64,000 nucleotides of DNA, taken from contig CAAGGT010000264.1 of the NCBI GenBank assembly GCA_900769465.1, positions 45,548 through 109,547 of the forward strand. The letters are read 5' to 3'. This document shows positions 43,185 through 53,258 of the stretch, piece after piece; within the stretch, counting starts at the first letter, position 1; each line of letters begins with the position of its first letter. The notes under the pieces are model-generated. The model had not been told where the DNA came from. It saw only the letters and a list, made by a program, of their open reading frames with translations, and did not search any database. Source of the DNA: Bacteroidaceae bacterium. Lineage in GTDB: Bacteria > Bacteroidota > Bacteroidia > Bacteroidales > Bacteroidaceae. Both the position numbers and the translations under genes were made by a program.

Positions 43185-43249
43185 ACATAATCATTTTTTT
43201 GCGGTTTAATAACAAAGGAATAAGGTATAACAATCAAAAAACAGATAAT

Positions 43250-44512
43250 ATGCAGAATTCGAATGTAAAGACAAGGCTCATTGTCCTGAGCTTCTTGCAA
43301 TTTGCAGTATGGGGTGCTTATCTCACCTCAATGGGACGCTATCTCGGCAGTGCCGGTATGGGTAGTGACATAGGCTGGTTCTACTCAGTGCAGGGTATCG
43401 TTTCAATCTTCATGCCGGCCCTCATCGGTATCATTGCCGACCGTTGGGTGCCTGCGCAGCGTATGCTCTCCTTCTGTCACGCGGTAGCCGCTCTGTTTAT
43501 GGGCATCACTGGTTATATTGGCATGACAAAGGGTGCCGATGTTGTCTTTGGCGACATCTTCTGGACATATACCGTGAGCGTGGCATTCTATATGCCAACA
43601 TTGGCGCTCTCCAATTCTGTATCATATACAGTGCTGAACCAGGCGGGGCTTGATACTGTCAAGGCATTCCCCCCGATACGTGTTTTTGGAACAGTGGGCT
43701 TCATCGTGTCTATGTTGCTTGTGGATTTCACAGGCTTCCAGAACGACTATAACCAGTTCTTCACTTCGGCTGTCTGGGGCGTACTGCTGGCAATATATTC
43801 ATTGACAATCCCTAACTGCCCTGTAAACAAGGATGCTGAGCAGAAATCGCTTGCTGCAGCTTTTGGACTTGATGCTTTCAAGCTCTTCAAGCAGAGGAGA
43901 ATGGCAATGTTCTTTATCTTCTCAATGCTGCTAGGTGCTGCTTTGCAGGTGTCGAACGGTTATGCAAATATGTTCATAAACGGTTTTGGCGACATTCAGG
44001 AATATGCCGGAACATTTGCTGTAGAACATACCAATATGCTCATCTCGCTCTCGCAGCTATCAGAAACGCTCTGTATTCTCCTGATACCGTTCTTCCTCAA
44101 GAGATTCGGTATAAAGACTGTCATGCTCATTGCAATGTTGGGCTGGGTTCTCCGCTTCGGTTTCTTTGCTGTCGGTGACCCAGGTATGCCGGGTGTGCTT
44201 CTGTTTGTGCTTTCAATGGTTGTATATGGTGTGGCGTTTGACTTCTTCAACATCTCGGGTTCGTTGTTTGTGGACAAGGAGGTGTCCGAGAAGATGCGTT
44301 CAAGTGCGCAGGGCCTGTTCATGCTTATGACAAATGGTCTTGGTGCATCAATCGGAGTCATAGCAGCGCAAGAGGTTGTCAACCACTTTACAGAACACCA
44401 GACCAATTTTGCCGGATGGTCTACTGCGTGGTATGTGTTTGCAGGCTATGCGCTTGTAATAGCATTGCTCTTTGCGCTTGTTTTCAAAGAGAGGAAATCA
44501 TCTGACGCGTAA
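43250..44512 (+). CDS. Nucleoside permease (NupG/XapB-like MFS transporter)
   Basis: This 420-residue protein has 12 predicted membrane helices. RLIVLSFLQFAVWGAYLTSMGRYLG, GIVSIFMPALIGIIADRWVPAQRML and YMPTLALSNSVSYTVLNQ are shared with nucleoside:H+ symporters of the NupG family. KMRSSAQGLFMLMTNGLGASIG is near the end. It imports nucleosides for salvage, matching cdd and hpt in the window. The ATG at 43250 is chosen because the first helix follows it directly; the longer frame overlaps the DUF721 gene. Confidence 0.88.
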   Translation: MQNSNVKTRLIVLSFLQFAVWGAYLTSMGRYLGSAGMGSDIGWFYSVQGIVSIFMPALIGIIADRWVPAQRMLSFCHAVAALFMGITGYIGMTKGADVVFGDIFWTYTVSVAFYMPTLALSNSVSYTVLNQAGLDTVKAFPPIRVFGTVGFIVSMLLVDFTGFQNDYNQFFTSAVWGVLLAIYSLTIPNCPVNKDAEQKSLAAAFGLDAFKLFKQRRMAMFFIFSMLLGAALQVSNGYANMFINGFGDIQEYAGTFAVEHTNMLISLSQLSETLCILLIPFFLKRFGIKTVMLIAMLGWVLRFGFFAVGDPGMPGVLLFVLSMVVYGVAFDFFNISGSLFVDKEVSEKMRSSAQGLFMLMTNGLGASIGVIAAQEVVNHFTEHQTNFAGWSTAWYVFAGYALVIALLFALVFKERKSSDA

Positions 44513-44517
44513 AACCT

Positions 44518-45096
44518 ATGGTCGAGATTGTAGTAACGGATATAATGTCAAAGGCCTCGGACCATCGCGCTCACGTGCTTCTGCTCAGTGAGAAGGATGG
44601 ACTGCGAAAGATTATTGTATCCTTGGGCTTTCTTGAGGCACAGGCTATTGCCTTCTCACTTCGGGGTCTCAAGACCGACCGTCCCCTCACACACGACCTT
44701 TTCAGCAGGCTGGCATCGGAGTTCGGTATGGAGTTGCAGTATGTCCTCATTGACAGAATCATTGACGGAACTTTCTGTTCGCTTCTCTGCTACAGGCAAG
44801 GCGAGACAGTGCATTCGCTCGACTCGCGTACAAGTGATGCCATAGCCATCGCCTTGCGTTCGGGAGCCCCCATATATATAAAGGAGGAACTGCTTTCACG
44901 CATCTGCATCCGCGATGAGCAGAACGGTGCATTTTCCATCCCCATTACGGCGGCCGATGAGGCTACCCTGCGTGTGGCTATTGAAAATGCCGTAAAGGTC
45001 GAGAACTATGAACTCGCACACAAACTGAAAGAAGAGATAGAATCCAGGCACGCAACTCAAGGCAGTGCCTGTATAGACAATAAAGACGACAAATAA
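44518..45096 (+). CDS. Bifunctional nuclease family protein (DUF151) with UVR motif
   Basis: This 192-residue protein has an N-terminal DUF151 domain (LRKIIVSLGFLEAQAIAFSLRGLKTDRPLTHDLF, then HSLDSRTSDAIAIALRSGAPIYI). It ends with a UVR-type helix pair (ENYELAHKLKEEIESR) like that of UvrB/UvrC. Plant and bacterial members have DNase/RNase activity. It lies 5 nt after the nucleoside permease and 4 nt before rsmE, in one operon. Confidence 0.87.
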   Translation: MVEIVVTDIMSKASDHRAHVLLLSEKDGLRKIIVSLGFLEAQAIAFSLRGLKTDRPLTHDLFSRLASEFGMELQYVLIDRIIDGTFCSLLCYRQGETVHSLDSRTSDAIAIALRSGAPIYIKEELLSRICIRDEQNGAFSIPITAADEATLRVAIENAVKVENYELAHKLKEEIESRHATQGSACIDNKDDK

Positions 45097-45100
45097 AACA

Positions 45101-45802
45101 ATGGCACTTTTTTATGTACCTGATATAGCGAATACGTGGGAGCTCTCCGACGAAGAGGCGGCCCACGCTTTGCGTGTTCTGCGCCTTTCTGTGGGTGCAG
45201 CACTTGACATTACCGATGGGAAGGGTAATCTCTACAGGACTACCGTAGCTTCAATAGCCGGCAAGCATTGCTATGTTGAACCCTGTAGCCCGCTTGATAA
45301 ACCAAAGAACTGGCGCGGCAATGTACACATAGCCATAGCGCCCACGAAGAATATGGACCGCATTGAGTGGTTTGCCGAGAAGGCTACCGAAATAGGACTT
45401 GATGCCATCACTTTCCTCAATTGCCGTTTTTCGGAGCGCAAGGTGATAAAGCCGGAGCGCGTGGAGCGCATCGTGGTGTCGGCGATGAAACAGTCGCTCA
45501 AGTACACCAAACCGGCAGTGGGCGATATGGTCGACTTCAAGAAATTTATTGCACAGGAGCGCCCGGGTGCAAAATACATAGCACACTGTTACGACAGTGA
45601 GAGGGTTTTGCTGAAGGATGTCCTTGTTCCTGGTGATGATGCAACGGTACTCATAGGCCCCGAGGGCGATTTCAGCCCCGAGGAGGTTGAACTTGCAGTC
45701 AAGGCGGGCTACAGACCTGTCAGTCTTGGAAGTTCGCGTCTGCGTACCGAAACCGCAGCGCTTGTCGCGTGCCACACCTTTATCCTCAAGAACGAGATAT
45801 GA
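45101..45802 (+). CDS. rsmE: 16S rRNA m3U1498 methyltransferase
   Basis: This 233-residue SPOUT methyltransferase has the PUA-like N-terminus (ELSDEEAAHALRVLRLSVGAAL) and the knot motifs IGPEGDFSPEEVELA and VSLGSSRLRTETAALVA that bind SAM. KNMDRIEWFAEKATEIGLDAI is conserved in the family. It methylates U1498 of 16S rRNA. Its stop overlaps truA (ATGA). Confidence 0.94.
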   Translation: MALFYVPDIANTWELSDEEAAHALRVLRLSVGAALDITDGKGNLYRTTVASIAGKHCYVEPCSPLDKPKNWRGNVHIAIAPTKNMDRIEWFAEKATEIGLDAITFLNCRFSERKVIKPERVERIVVSAMKQSLKYTKPAVGDMVDFKKFIAQERPGAKYIAHCYDSERVLLKDVLVPGDDATVLIGPEGDFSPEEVELAVKAGYRPVSLGSSRLRTETAALVACHTFILKNEI

Positions 45803-46554
45803 CAACCAACCGCTTTTTCATCTTCTTCTCTTACGATGGCGCAGCCTATCACGGTTGGCAGGTCCAACCCAATGCCATAACCGTGCAGCAGGTGCTTGAG
45901 GAGGCTCTGGCAACACTGTTGCGCGTTCCAGTCCCCGTTGTGGGTGCCGGCCGCACCGATACGGGAGTGAATGCCGAGTCTATGGTGGCACACGCAGACT
46001 TGCCGTCGGATACAGACACTGCGCAACTGATATATAAACTGAACAAGATATTGCCACCCGATATTGCCGTGAGTGATATCAAGCGTGTGCGCGACGATGC
46101 ACACGCCCGTTTTGATGCCATAGCCCGCCGTTATCGCTATCGTGTTGTCACGGCAAAGTCTCCCTTTGCACGCCGTTACGCCTTGCGTGTTGCTCCGGGG
46201 ATTGATTTCGATGCAATGAACTGTGCTGCGGAACTTCTGTACGAGTATACCGATTTTACCAGTTTTAGCAAACTGCACACCGATGTCAAGACCAACAACT
46301 GCAAGGTCACCTATGCCGCTTGGCACAGGGTTGGTGCCTGTGAGTGGGTTTTTGAGATAGAGGCCGACCGTTTTCTGCGTAATATGGTGCGTGCCATTGT
46401 GGGTACGTTGTTGCTTGTGGGACGTGGCAAGATGACCATCGACGGTTTCCGAGACGTCATTGAGAACAAGGCGCGTGGCGAGGCCGGTGACTCTGCTATG
46501 GGCGAGGCTCTTTTCCTTGTCGATGTCAAATATCCGAATGATATCTATCTGTGA
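45799..46554 (+). CDS. truA: tRNA pseudouridine(38-40) synthase
   Basis: This 251-residue enzyme has FFSYDGAAYHGWQVQPNAITVQQVLEEAL at the start, the catalytic aspartate in VGAGRTDTGVNAESMVAH, RYRYRV and FLRNMVRAIVGTLLLVGRG. The ATG at 45799 overlaps the rsmE stop; ten upstream codons in the longer frame are rejected. Full length. Confidence 0.95.
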   Translation: MTTNRFFIFFSYDGAAYHGWQVQPNAITVQQVLEEALATLLRVPVPVVGAGRTDTGVNAESMVAHADLPSDTDTAQLIYKLNKILPPDIAVSDIKRVRDDAHARFDAIARRYRYRVVTAKSPFARRYALRVAPGIDFDAMNCAAELLYEYTDFTSFSKLHTDVKTNNCKVTYAAWHRVGACEWVFEIEADRFLRNMVRAIVGTLLLVGRGKMTIDGFRDVIENKARGEAGDSAMGEALFLVDVKYPNDIYL

Positions 46555-47450
46555 TGTGGGCGTTGCTTGCTTTTATGTCGGCGGCATTGCTTGGCTGCTA
46601 CGATTTCTTCAAGAAAATCTCCTTGAAGGATAATTCTGTCCTGGCAGTGCTTTTTCTCAACACCCTTTTCTCGTCGCTGCTTTTTTCACCTTTCATCCTG
46701 CTCTCCAGGATAGGGGTTGTTGTGTCTGGGCCGCTTTATGTCCCGGTTATAGATACGGAAACACACCTTTTGCTCCTGCTCAAGGCTGTCATTGTGCTAT
46801 CCTCGTGGCTCTGTGGCTACATAGGTATCAAGCATCTGCCAATCACCATTGTCTCTCCAATACAGTCCACACGCCCGGTACTTGTGCTGCTTGGTGCGTT
46901 GCTTCTCTTTGGCGAGATACTTAACGTTTATCAGTGGATTGGTGTAATGATTGCCATTGTATCGGTGTTCCTGTTGAGCCGTAGCGGCAAGCGCGAAGGG
47001 ATTGACTTCATCCACAACCGTTGGGTGGCATTCGTGGCTCTGGCAGCCATCTTCGGCGCGGTGAGCGCATTGTACGACAAGTACCTTATGCGTTCCATTG
47101 AGCCCATTGTGGTGCAGTCGTGGTTCAATGTCTATCAATGTGTGCTGATGGGTATCATAATATCTGTGATGAACGCCTTGAATCCGGCACAGCGTGACCG
47201 TAAGTTCTGCTGGCGTTGGTCAATACCTATGATATCCCTGTTTCTTGGTATGGCCGATTTCTGTTACTTCACAGCTCTGGCCCAGGATGGTGCTCTCATT
47301 GCAGTTGTCTCCATGATAAGGCGCGGCAGCGTTGTCGTCTCATTCGTGTTCGGCGCACTGCTGCTGCGTGAAAAGAATCTCAAAAGCAAGGCTTTTGACG
47401 TGTTGTTGATATTGGTTGGATTATTTTTCCTATATTTGGGCTCAAGATGA
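46554..47450 (+). CDS. EamA/DMT-family transporter
   Basis: This 298-residue protein has ten hydrophobic segments in two similar halves: GCYDFFKKISLKDNSVLAV and FGAVSALYDKYLMRSI open each half. PITIVSPIQSTRPVLVLLGALLLFGE and IAVVSMIRRGSVVVSFVFGALLLREK are the paired EamA end motifs. The substrate is unknown. The ATG at 46554 shares its first base with the truA stop; a GTG three bases earlier is an alternative. It overlaps the next gene by 4 bases. Confidence 0.87.
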   Translation: MWALLAFMSAALLGCYDFFKKISLKDNSVLAVLFLNTLFSSLLFSPFILLSRIGVVVSGPLYVPVIDTETHLLLLLKAVIVLSSWLCGYIGIKHLPITIVSPIQSTRPVLVLLGALLLFGEILNVYQWIGVMIAIVSVFLLSRSGKREGIDFIHNRWVAFVALAAIFGAVSALYDKYLMRSIEPIVVQSWFNVYQCVLMGIIISVMNALNPAQRDRKFCWRWSIPMISLFLGMADFCYFTALAQDGALIAVVSMIRRGSVVVSFVFGALLLREKNLKSKAFDVLLILVGLFFLYLGSR

Positions 47451-48064
47451 AAAGAATACTGTCAGTTGCAATTATGTTTATTGCGGGAATCGTTTCTACT
47501 GTTTCCGCCCAGGATATGCGTACCGTTTTTCTGAATGCTCCAGATGCCGTATTTCCCCTGCTCTCAAAGAGTTACCGTGCCGATATGGTCGATTTTATTG
47601 AGGCAGGTATGCAGGCCAAGGTCACGAACAGACTCGATGGTGTCAGTGTCCTTGAGGAACTCGGACACGATTACCTCAAACTTGCCACCACAGCATCGTC
47701 AAGTCTGCAACTCAAGCTGTTGCCTTTCGGTGGCGATACAATCATCTGTGCTGTGAAGAGTGTAAAGGCCGAGTCTGCCGACAGCCGCATACTATTCTAT
47801 GACAAGGAGTGGCGGACTCTCGCCGGCGAAAAGTTCAGCTATCCGTCCATAGTCGAGTTCTTTGTGTCGCCCGAGGCGGCTGCCGACAATATTGCTCTAT
47901 GCGACATCTATCTTGTCTCGCTCACACTTTCTGCTACCGACAACACGCTTGTTGCCGAGTATACAATGCCGGCATATATGGATGTTGATGCCGCTGCAAA
48001 GGTGGGGCCGCTGCTGCGTAAAATTGTGTACAGGTGGAATGGTGTACGTTTTGTCACCGACTGA
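47447..48064 (+). CDS. DUF3256 family secreted protein
   Basis: This 205-residue protein has a signal peptide (MKRILSVAIMFIAGIVSTVSAQ). DMRTVFLNAPDAVFPLLSKSYRADMVDFIEAGM is the start of the Bacteroidales DUF3256 family. The remainder is beta-rich. The function is unknown, with a periplasmic location. It is the last gene of the rsmE-truA operon. Its end overlaps the convergent CapA-like gene by 11 bases. Confidence 0.85.
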   Translation: MKRILSVAIMFIAGIVSTVSAQDMRTVFLNAPDAVFPLLSKSYRADMVDFIEAGMQAKVTNRLDGVSVLEELGHDYLKLATTASSSLQLKLLPFGGDTIICAVKSVKAESADSRILFYDKEWRTLAGEKFSYPSIVEFFVSPEAAADNIALCDIYLVSLTLSATDNTLVAEYTMPAYMDVDAAAKVGPLLRKIVYRWNGVRFVTD

Positions 48065-49184
48065 TACGTACCGTATCAATGTGCATTTCTGTTATTTCGC
48101 CTTTGTTGTGCTTCTTGAAAAGTGAACGGCTGTCGTTGATGAACAGTCTGCGTTTCTGCTCTGCGTGTTCCCAACCTTCTATCGCTGTTGTAGCTGCCGG
48201 GTATATTGTGAAATCCCTCTTGCCTTCCTCATCCTTCGGGGCTATCCAGGTGAGCAGATACCGCACATTGGCAGGGCGTGTGTAATTCAGTATCTTCTTT
48301 AGGCTCATGGCAACCATAATGCCGCCGTCTGTACGGCGCAGTGACATATTTGAAACCAGGTTGCCTGTGGAATAGGCCACAACGTGTCTGTTGGGTGTTG
48401 TCTTTGATTCGCGTATCTCAAGTGGCTGTACCACGTGAGGGTGGTTGCCTATTATATGGTCCACGCCTTGCTCTATGAGCCAATCACTCAACTCCTTTAT
48501 CTGCTGTGACGGCAGGCTCACATATTCGTCGCCCCAATGCATGCAGGCTATTATGGCATCGGGCCTTTTCTCCTTTGCAGCCAGAATGTCGCGCTCCATC
48601 ACTTCCTTGTCAATAAGGTTCACGACCATTGGCTGTGGTATCTCTCTGCCGTTCGTGCCATATGTGTAGTTGAGAATAGCCACACGTACACCCTTCTCCT
48701 CTATGATGAGCGGGTATCTCGCCTCGCGTTCCTTGCCGTTGCGGTACACGCCGCAGTGTGCAATCTTAAGCGAATCGAGCAAGTCAAGCGTGTACATTGC
48801 CCCACGCTTGCCTTTGTCCATACAGTGGTTGTTTGCAAAAAGCAGTACCTTGAACCCGGCTGCCTTCACTGCATGGAGAAAGCTGTCGGGGGCGCAGAAT
48901 GACGGGTATCCGCTGTATCCGCTCTTGCCTATGGTTGTCTCTAGATTGGCGATTGATATGTCGGCATTCTCCACAACCTTCTTTATGTGTCGGAAACAAT
49001 AGGAGAAACTGTATTCTCCATCCCTTTGCCTTGCCATGTTCAGCTGTGTCTCGTGTTGCATTATGTCACCGGCAAAGAGCAGGTCTATCTGCTGTTCGGG
49101 TGTACCGATAAATTGCGCAGCCGACATCTGCGGCTGCGCAAAGAGTAGTACTATTATCGCAATCAACCTGATTCTATATATCAT
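48054..49184 (-). CDS. CapA family protein (PGA_cap metallophosphatase-like)
   Basis: This 376-residue exported protein has a signal segment ([23 protein letters not shown]). The CapA fold shows [46 protein letters not shown] and [13 protein letters not shown]. The family resembles calcineurin-like phosphoesterases and includes poly-gamma-glutamate capsule protein CapA, but most members are of unknown role. The ATG at 49184 overlaps the folD stop. An earlier frame start lies inside folD. There is no capBC partner here, so PGA synthesis is unlikely. Confidence 0.86.
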   Translation of the reverse strand: MIYRIRLIAIIVLLFAQPQMSAAQFIGTPEQQIDLLFAGDIMQHETQLNMARQRDGEYSFSYCFRHIKKVVENADISIANLETTIGKSGYSGYPSFCAPDSFLHAVKAAGFKVLLFANNHCMDKGKRGAMYTLDLLDSLKIAHCGVYRNGKEREARYPLIIEEKGVRVAILNYTYGTNGREIPQPMVVNLIDKEVMERDILAAKEKRPDAIIACMHWGDEYVSLPSQQIKELSDWLIEQGVDHIIGNHPHVVQPLEIRESKTTPNRHVVAYSTGNLVSNMSLRRTDGGIMVAMSLKKILNYTRPANVRYLLTWIAPKDEEGKRDFTIYPAATTAIEGWEHAEQKRRLFINDSRSLFKKHNKGEITEMHIDTVRISR

Positions 49185-50062
49185 TTGTATACCTCGCGTT
49201 TCCCGGCAAGCAGGGTGTTCTTCATGAGTGACACAATGGTCATTGGCCCAACGCCGCCCGGGACGGGTGTTATGAACGAACATTTCGGGGCTACATTGTC
49301 AAAATCGACATCACCGCACAGGCGGAATCCGCTCTTGCGTGTTGCATCGGGTACGCGTGTCGTGCCAACGTCAATCACAACAGCACCCTCTTTTACCATG
49401 TCGGCCTTGAGAAAGTGTGGCTGTCCCAATGCCGCTATTATTATGTCGGCCTGTCGGCACTCCCCGGCAATATCCTGTGTATGGCTGTGGCATACGGTGA
49501 CTGTGGCATCACCGGGTATGCTCTTCTGCATCATCAGGTTTGCCATTGGCTTGCCCACAATGTTGCTGCGTCCCAGAACCACGCACTTCTTGCCTTTTGT
49601 GTCAATATTGTAACGGCGCAGCAGTTCCATAATGCCGTTTGGTGTTGCCGACAGGAAACAGGGCAAACCAATTGACAGCCTGCCGGCATTCACAGGGTGA
49701 AATCCGTCGACATCCTTGCGGTAGTCTATGGCTTCGGTCACCTTCTGCTCGTCAATGTGCTTGGGCAACGGCAACTGTACTATGAAACCATCAACGTCGG
49801 CATCGTTGTTCAGTTCCTCGACCTTTGCAAGCAGTTCCTCTTGTGTCACGTCGGCCTCATAACGTATGAGTGTGGATTTGAAACCGCACTCCTCGCAGGC
49901 CTTTACCTTGCTGGCAACGTAGGTCTCGCTGCCTCCGTCGTGCCCCACAAGTATTGCGGCAAGGTGAGGGCGCTTGCCTCCGTTTGCCAATATTTCATTA
50001 ACCTCGGTTGCAATCTCTTTTTTTATCTGTGTTGCTACAGCCTTGCCGTCAATAATTTCCAT
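49181..50062 (-). CDS. folD: Methylenetetrahydrofolate dehydrogenase / methenyltetrahydrofolate cyclohydrolase
   Basis: This 293-residue bifunctional enzyme has [19 protein letters not shown] with the catalytic lysine and tyrosine, [18 protein letters not shown] and [35 protein letters not shown] binds NADP and [22 protein letters not shown] ends the fold. It interconverts C1-folates for purine and Met-tRNA synthesis. It forms a small operon with the CapA-like gene and sits 27 nt downstream of ffh. Confidence 0.95.
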   Translation of the reverse strand: MEIIDGKAVATQIKKEIATEVNEILANGGKRPHLAAILVGHDGGSETYVASKVKACEECGFKSTLIRYEADVTQEELLAKVEELNNDADVDGFIVQLPLPKHIDEQKVTEAIDYRKDVDGFHPVNAGRLSIGLPCFLSATPNGIMELLRRYNIDTKGKKCVVLGRSNIVGKPMANLMMQKSIPGDATVTVCHSHTQDIAGECRQADIIIAALGQPHFLKADMVKEGAVVIDVGTTRVPDATRKSGFRLCGDVDFDNVAPKCSFITPVPGGVGPMTIVSLMKNTLLAGKREVYK

Positions 50063-50089
50063 AGTATCTATGAGTATGGTTCTTTATTT

Positions 50090-51412
50090 TCAGAACTTGA
50101 ATTTTGACATCATATTGTTCATCTTGCCGCCCGCAAAGCTCTTCATTGTCTTGCGTATCTGCTCGAACTGTTTCATCAGGCGGTTCACATCCTGCATTGT
50201 TGTACCGCTACCGCGTGCAATGCGCTCCTTGCGTGATGTGTTTATGATGTCAGGGTTTGCACGCTCCTTTGGAGTCATGGATTGTATTATGGCCTCCACA
50301 CCCTTGAAGGCGTTGTCGTCAATGTCAAGGTCCTTTACGGCTTTGCCCACTCCGGGAATCATTGCCATCAGGTCCTTTATGTTACCCATCTTCTTTATCT
50401 GTTGTATCTGGGTCAGGAAATCGTTGAAATCGAACTGGTTGCGTGCGAGCTTGCGCTGTAGCTTCTTTGCCTCCTCCTCGTCGAACTGCTCCTGCGCGCG
50501 CTCAACAAGTGAAACGACGTCACCCATTCCAAGGATGCGGTCGGCCATACGGTTGGGGTGGAACTGGTCTATCGCCTCCATCTTCTCTCCTGTACCGATG
50601 AACTTGATAGGCTTGGTCACTACGGTGCGTATTGACAATGCCGCACCACCGCGTGTGTCACCATCGAGCTTTGTCAGTATGACACCTGTGAAGTCCAGAC
50701 GGTCATTGAACTCCTTGGCGGTGTTCACTGCATCCTGTCCGGTCATTGAGTCTACAACGAACAGGGTCTCTGTTGGCTTTACTGCTTCTTTGATGGCTGC
50801 AATCTCCTGCATCATAGCCTCGTCGACAGCCAAACGGCCGGCGGTATCAATGATTACCAGGTTGTAGCTCTTTGCTTTTGCCTCCTTGATGGCGTTGAGT
50901 GCTATCTGCACAGGGTCTTTGCTCTCGGGCTCGCTGTAGACAGGTACGCCGATGGCTTCGCCGAGAACCTTCAGCTGATCAATGGCGGCAGGACGGTATA
51001 CGTCGCAGGCAACAAGCAACGGATTGCGGTTCTTCTTTTTCTTCAAGTAGTTGGCCAGCTTTGACGAGAATGTTGTCTTACCGCTACCCTGAAGACCCGA
51101 CATCAGTATCACCGCAGGGTGTCCTTCGTAATTCACCTCGGCGGTCTCGCCACCCATAAGTGCAGTCAGCTCATCGTGTACAATTTTCACCATCAGCTGG
51201 CTGGGGTGCAGTGATGTAAGCACGTTCTGGCCGATAGCCTTGTTCTTTACGGTGTCGGTGAATGTCTTTGCGACCTTGTAGTTCACGTCGGCATCAAGGA
51301 GCGCCTTGCGCACATCCTTCAATGTCTCGGCAACGTTTACCTCGGTGATTCTTCCCTCTCCTTTGAGTATTTTCAATGAGCGTTCGAGACGCTCGCTCAA
51401 ATTTTCAAACAT
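50090..51412 (-). CDS. ffh: Signal recognition particle protein Ffh
   Basis: This 440-residue GTPase has an N domain (MFENLSERLERSLKILKGEGRITE), G1 MSGLQGSGKTTFSSKLANYLKK, DTAGRLAVDEAMM, TKLDGDTRGGAALS, and an M domain ending SFAGGKMNNMMSKFKF. It binds signal sequences with the 4.5S RNA and targets ribosomes to FtsY. Length is normal. Confidence 0.96.
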   Translation of the reverse strand: MFENLSERLERSLKILKGEGRITEVNVAETLKDVRKALLDADVNYKVAKTFTDTVKNKAIGQNVLTSLHPSQLMVKIVHDELTALMGGETAEVNYEGHPAVILMSGLQGSGKTTFSSKLANYLKKKKNRNPLLVACDVYRPAAIDQLKVLGEAIGVPVYSEPESKDPVQIALNAIKEAKAKSYNLVIIDTAGRLAVDEAMMQEIAAIKEAVKPTETLFVVDSMTGQDAVNTAKEFNDRLDFTGVILTKLDGDTRGGAALSIRTVVTKPIKFIGTGEKMEAIDQFHPNRMADRILGMGDVVSLVERAQEQFDEEEAKKLQRKLARNQFDFNDFLTQIQQIKKMGNIKDLMAMIPGVGKAVKDLDIDDNAFKGVEAIIQSMTPKERANPDIINTSRKERIARGSGTTMQDVNRLMKQFEQIRKTMKSFAGGKMNNMMSKFKF

Positions 51413-51433
51413 CTTTCTGTATATTTTTTATTG

Positions 51434-52498
51434 TTAATCTCTCTTTATGCTTGTTATGCTTCCTGTTGCTGTATCAAAAAGCACCTTTACTGCATTGCTC
51501 CTGCTGAACAGGCTCTTTGAAAGCACTTCGGTTATTCCGAACTGTGCAATGGCTATCTCCTTTTCGAGATATGTCCTTGTTCTTGTATATATCTCTATTC
51601 TGGCACGTCCGGGAATGTTGTAGCATATGCCCTCGGGTTTTGCACTCTTTTTCTTAGCTGTTTCATCCATTATGGGGTGGGCTACGGTCTTCAGATCCTT
51701 CAGGTTGTAGTATACCGGTTCACCTGCAAGGTTGGCCTTGTCCACCACGCCCATCTTGTGCGAAAAGCGGAACAGCACGGCCTTTGTGGTGTCACACACA
51801 TCATCTGGAGCTATTGTGCAGCAGTATGTGTGGTATGTGGTGTCAATGCGCCCAATGAACATCTCGGTCAGTGCCTTCTCCTGCTTGTCAAGCTCCTGCA
51901 ACAGCAATGAAATGGCTGCACCGTCGCTCGGCATATTCTCGGCCTGTCCACGTGTTATTGCAAGCTTGCTTTCGCGTATCGCATAAATCTCCTTTGCCGT
52001 CAGCTCTGCCATCTTGGCTGTAGATGTTGCAGTGAGCATCTCCTCGGTCATATACTGCGATGCATCGGTCCTGCCGCTTGCTGGTTGTGTAGCGGTGTTT
52101 CTGCCACTCTCTTTCTTTTGGGGGGCAGATGTGTTGATGGCCTCTATGATGCCTTTGCTGTTGAGTCTTATGTTGCTTGCCGAACTGCTGCTGAGCTTGA
52201 CGGTGAAGGCCTTCTCCTTGCAGGGGATTCCCTCGCTCTCGCTCTCAATGCTGTTTATCTCCCATCTGCTGTCAGCCTCGTTCACAGCACTTTTTATGTG
52301 CAGGAATCTTTCGGCATAGCTGTAGAATTCACCGGGTGTCCGCGTGATGCAGCTTGCCTCAACCGTTATGTTTATCTTTGTATCGGGCAAATGGTATGTA
52401 ACCCCTTCGCTTGTACCGGGGAAGAATGTGCTGGCCGTTGTCTGCGCCATACACGGTGCTGTCAGGGCCAGCATGATTGCTGTAATGACTTTTTTCAT
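51434..52498 (-). CDS. DUF4831 family secreted protein
   Basis: This 354-residue protein has a signal peptide (MKKVITAIMLALTAPCMA). GTSEGVTYHLPDTKINITVEA and YAERFLHIKSAVNE are the DUF4831 start. A Ser/Thr-rich middle (about 140-165) and RIEIYTRTRTYLEKEIAIAQFGITEVLSKSLFSRSNAVKVLFD at the end complete it. The family is confined to Bacteroidetes and has no assigned role. The ATG at 52498 begins the signal peptide; 8 upstream codons are rejected. It lies 21 nt upstream of ffh. Confidence 0.83.
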   Translation of the reverse strand: MKKVITAIMLALTAPCMAQTTASTFFPGTSEGVTYHLPDTKINITVEASCITRTPGEFYSYAERFLHIKSAVNEADSRWEINSIESESEGIPCKEKAFTVKLSSSSASNIRLNSKGIIEAINTSAPQKKESGRNTATQPASGRTDASQYMTEEMLTATSTAKMAELTAKEIYAIRESKLAITRGQAENMPSDGAAISLLLQELDKQEKALTEMFIGRIDTTYHTYCCTIAPDDVCDTTKAVLFRFSHKMGVVDKANLAGEPVYYNLKDLKTVAHPIMDETAKKKSAKPEGICYNIPGRARIEIYTRTRTYLEKEIAIAQFGITEVLSKSLFSRSNAVKVLFDTATGSITSIKRD

Positions 52499-52546
52499 CT
52501 TTTGCGGTTTGTGTTTTGCCAAGGCGCAAAAACTCTAATTTGTCGC

Positions 52547-52554
52547 GAAGATAG
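52547..52554 (-). promoter_or_regulatory. -7-like box before the DUF4831 gene
   Basis: TATCTTCG on the minus strand, about 50 nt before the start codon, one base from TAnnTTTG. A second candidate TACATTTG lies at 52585-52578. Neither has a convincing TTTG at the right distance. Confidence 0.35.
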
Positions 52555-52670
52555 TAATTTGTTTTTAATTTTGCCTGCAAATGTAGGCTTAACTTATTTA
52601 TAAGGTCTTTATTTGTCGTTCAGTGTAATAAAAATGGTACAAACATTGCGGTTTTTTCGGAACTTTGTTC

Positions 52671-52678
52671 TACTTTTG
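52671..52678 (+). promoter_or_regulatory. hpt-adk -7 box
   Basis: TACTTTTG matches the -7 consensus 28 bases before the hpt ATG. No exact TTTG is present at the -33 distance. Confidence 0.5.
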
Positions 52679-52706
52679 TGAAAAGTATATTTATCGGTTT
52701 TAAAGG

Positions 52707-53243
52707 ATGTCAGTAATAAAAATACACGACAAGGAATTCGTAAAGACAATTCCGGCAGAGGAGATTGCTGCTCAGGTAAAGCGTGTCGCAGAGGATATAA
52801 ACAGAGATTATGCCGGCAAACGCCCGCTACTGTTGGGCGTTCTGAACGGTAGTTTCATGTTCGTGTCTGACCTGATGAAGAATCTTGACGTCGAATGCGA
52901 AATCTCCTTTGTGAAGTTCTCGTCCTATGAGGGCTCCGAGACCACAGGTACAGTAAGACAGATGATTGGTCTTGCTGAGTCAATCGAAGGGCGTGATGTC
53001 ATTATTGTCGAGGATATTGTCGACACGGGCCTTACAATGCACAAGATGCTTGAGACTTTGGCCGATCGTAATCCCGCATCCCTTGCCATTGCGTCGCTTT
53101 TTGTGAAGCCGGCACGTATGCGTGTCAAGGTTGATGTGAAATATTCTGCATTCGAGATTCCCGACAGGTTTATTGTTGGCTACGGCCTTGATTATGACGG
53201 TCTTGGCCGCAATCTCCCCGATGTTTACGACGTTAAAGAATAA
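52707..53243 (+). CDS. hpt: Hypoxanthine phosphoribosyltransferase
   Basis: This 178-residue salvage enzyme makes IMP or GMP from the base and PRPP. The PRPP-binding loop is VIIVEDIVDTGLTMHKML, and LLLGVLNGSFMFVSDLM, SSYEGSETTGTV and FVKPARMRVKVDVKYSAFEIPDRFIVGYGLD are conserved. It forms an operon with adk, 15 nt downstream, and complements the nucleoside permease and cdd genes as salvage functions. Confidence 0.94.
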   Translation: MSVIKIHDKEFVKTIPAEEIAAQVKRVAEDINRDYAGKRPLLLGVLNGSFMFVSDLMKNLDVECEISFVKFSSYEGSETTGTVRQMIGLAESIEGRDVIIVEDIVDTGLTMHKMLETLADRNPASLAIASLFVKPARMRVKVDVKYSAFEIPDRFIVGYGLDYDGLGRNLPDVYDVKE

Positions 53244-53258
53244 AAAGAATATAACAAT

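Noticed and set aside
48054..49184. Poly-gamma-glutamate capsule synthesis from the CapA-like gene
   Set aside because: No capB or capC neighbours are present; the gene is paired with folD.
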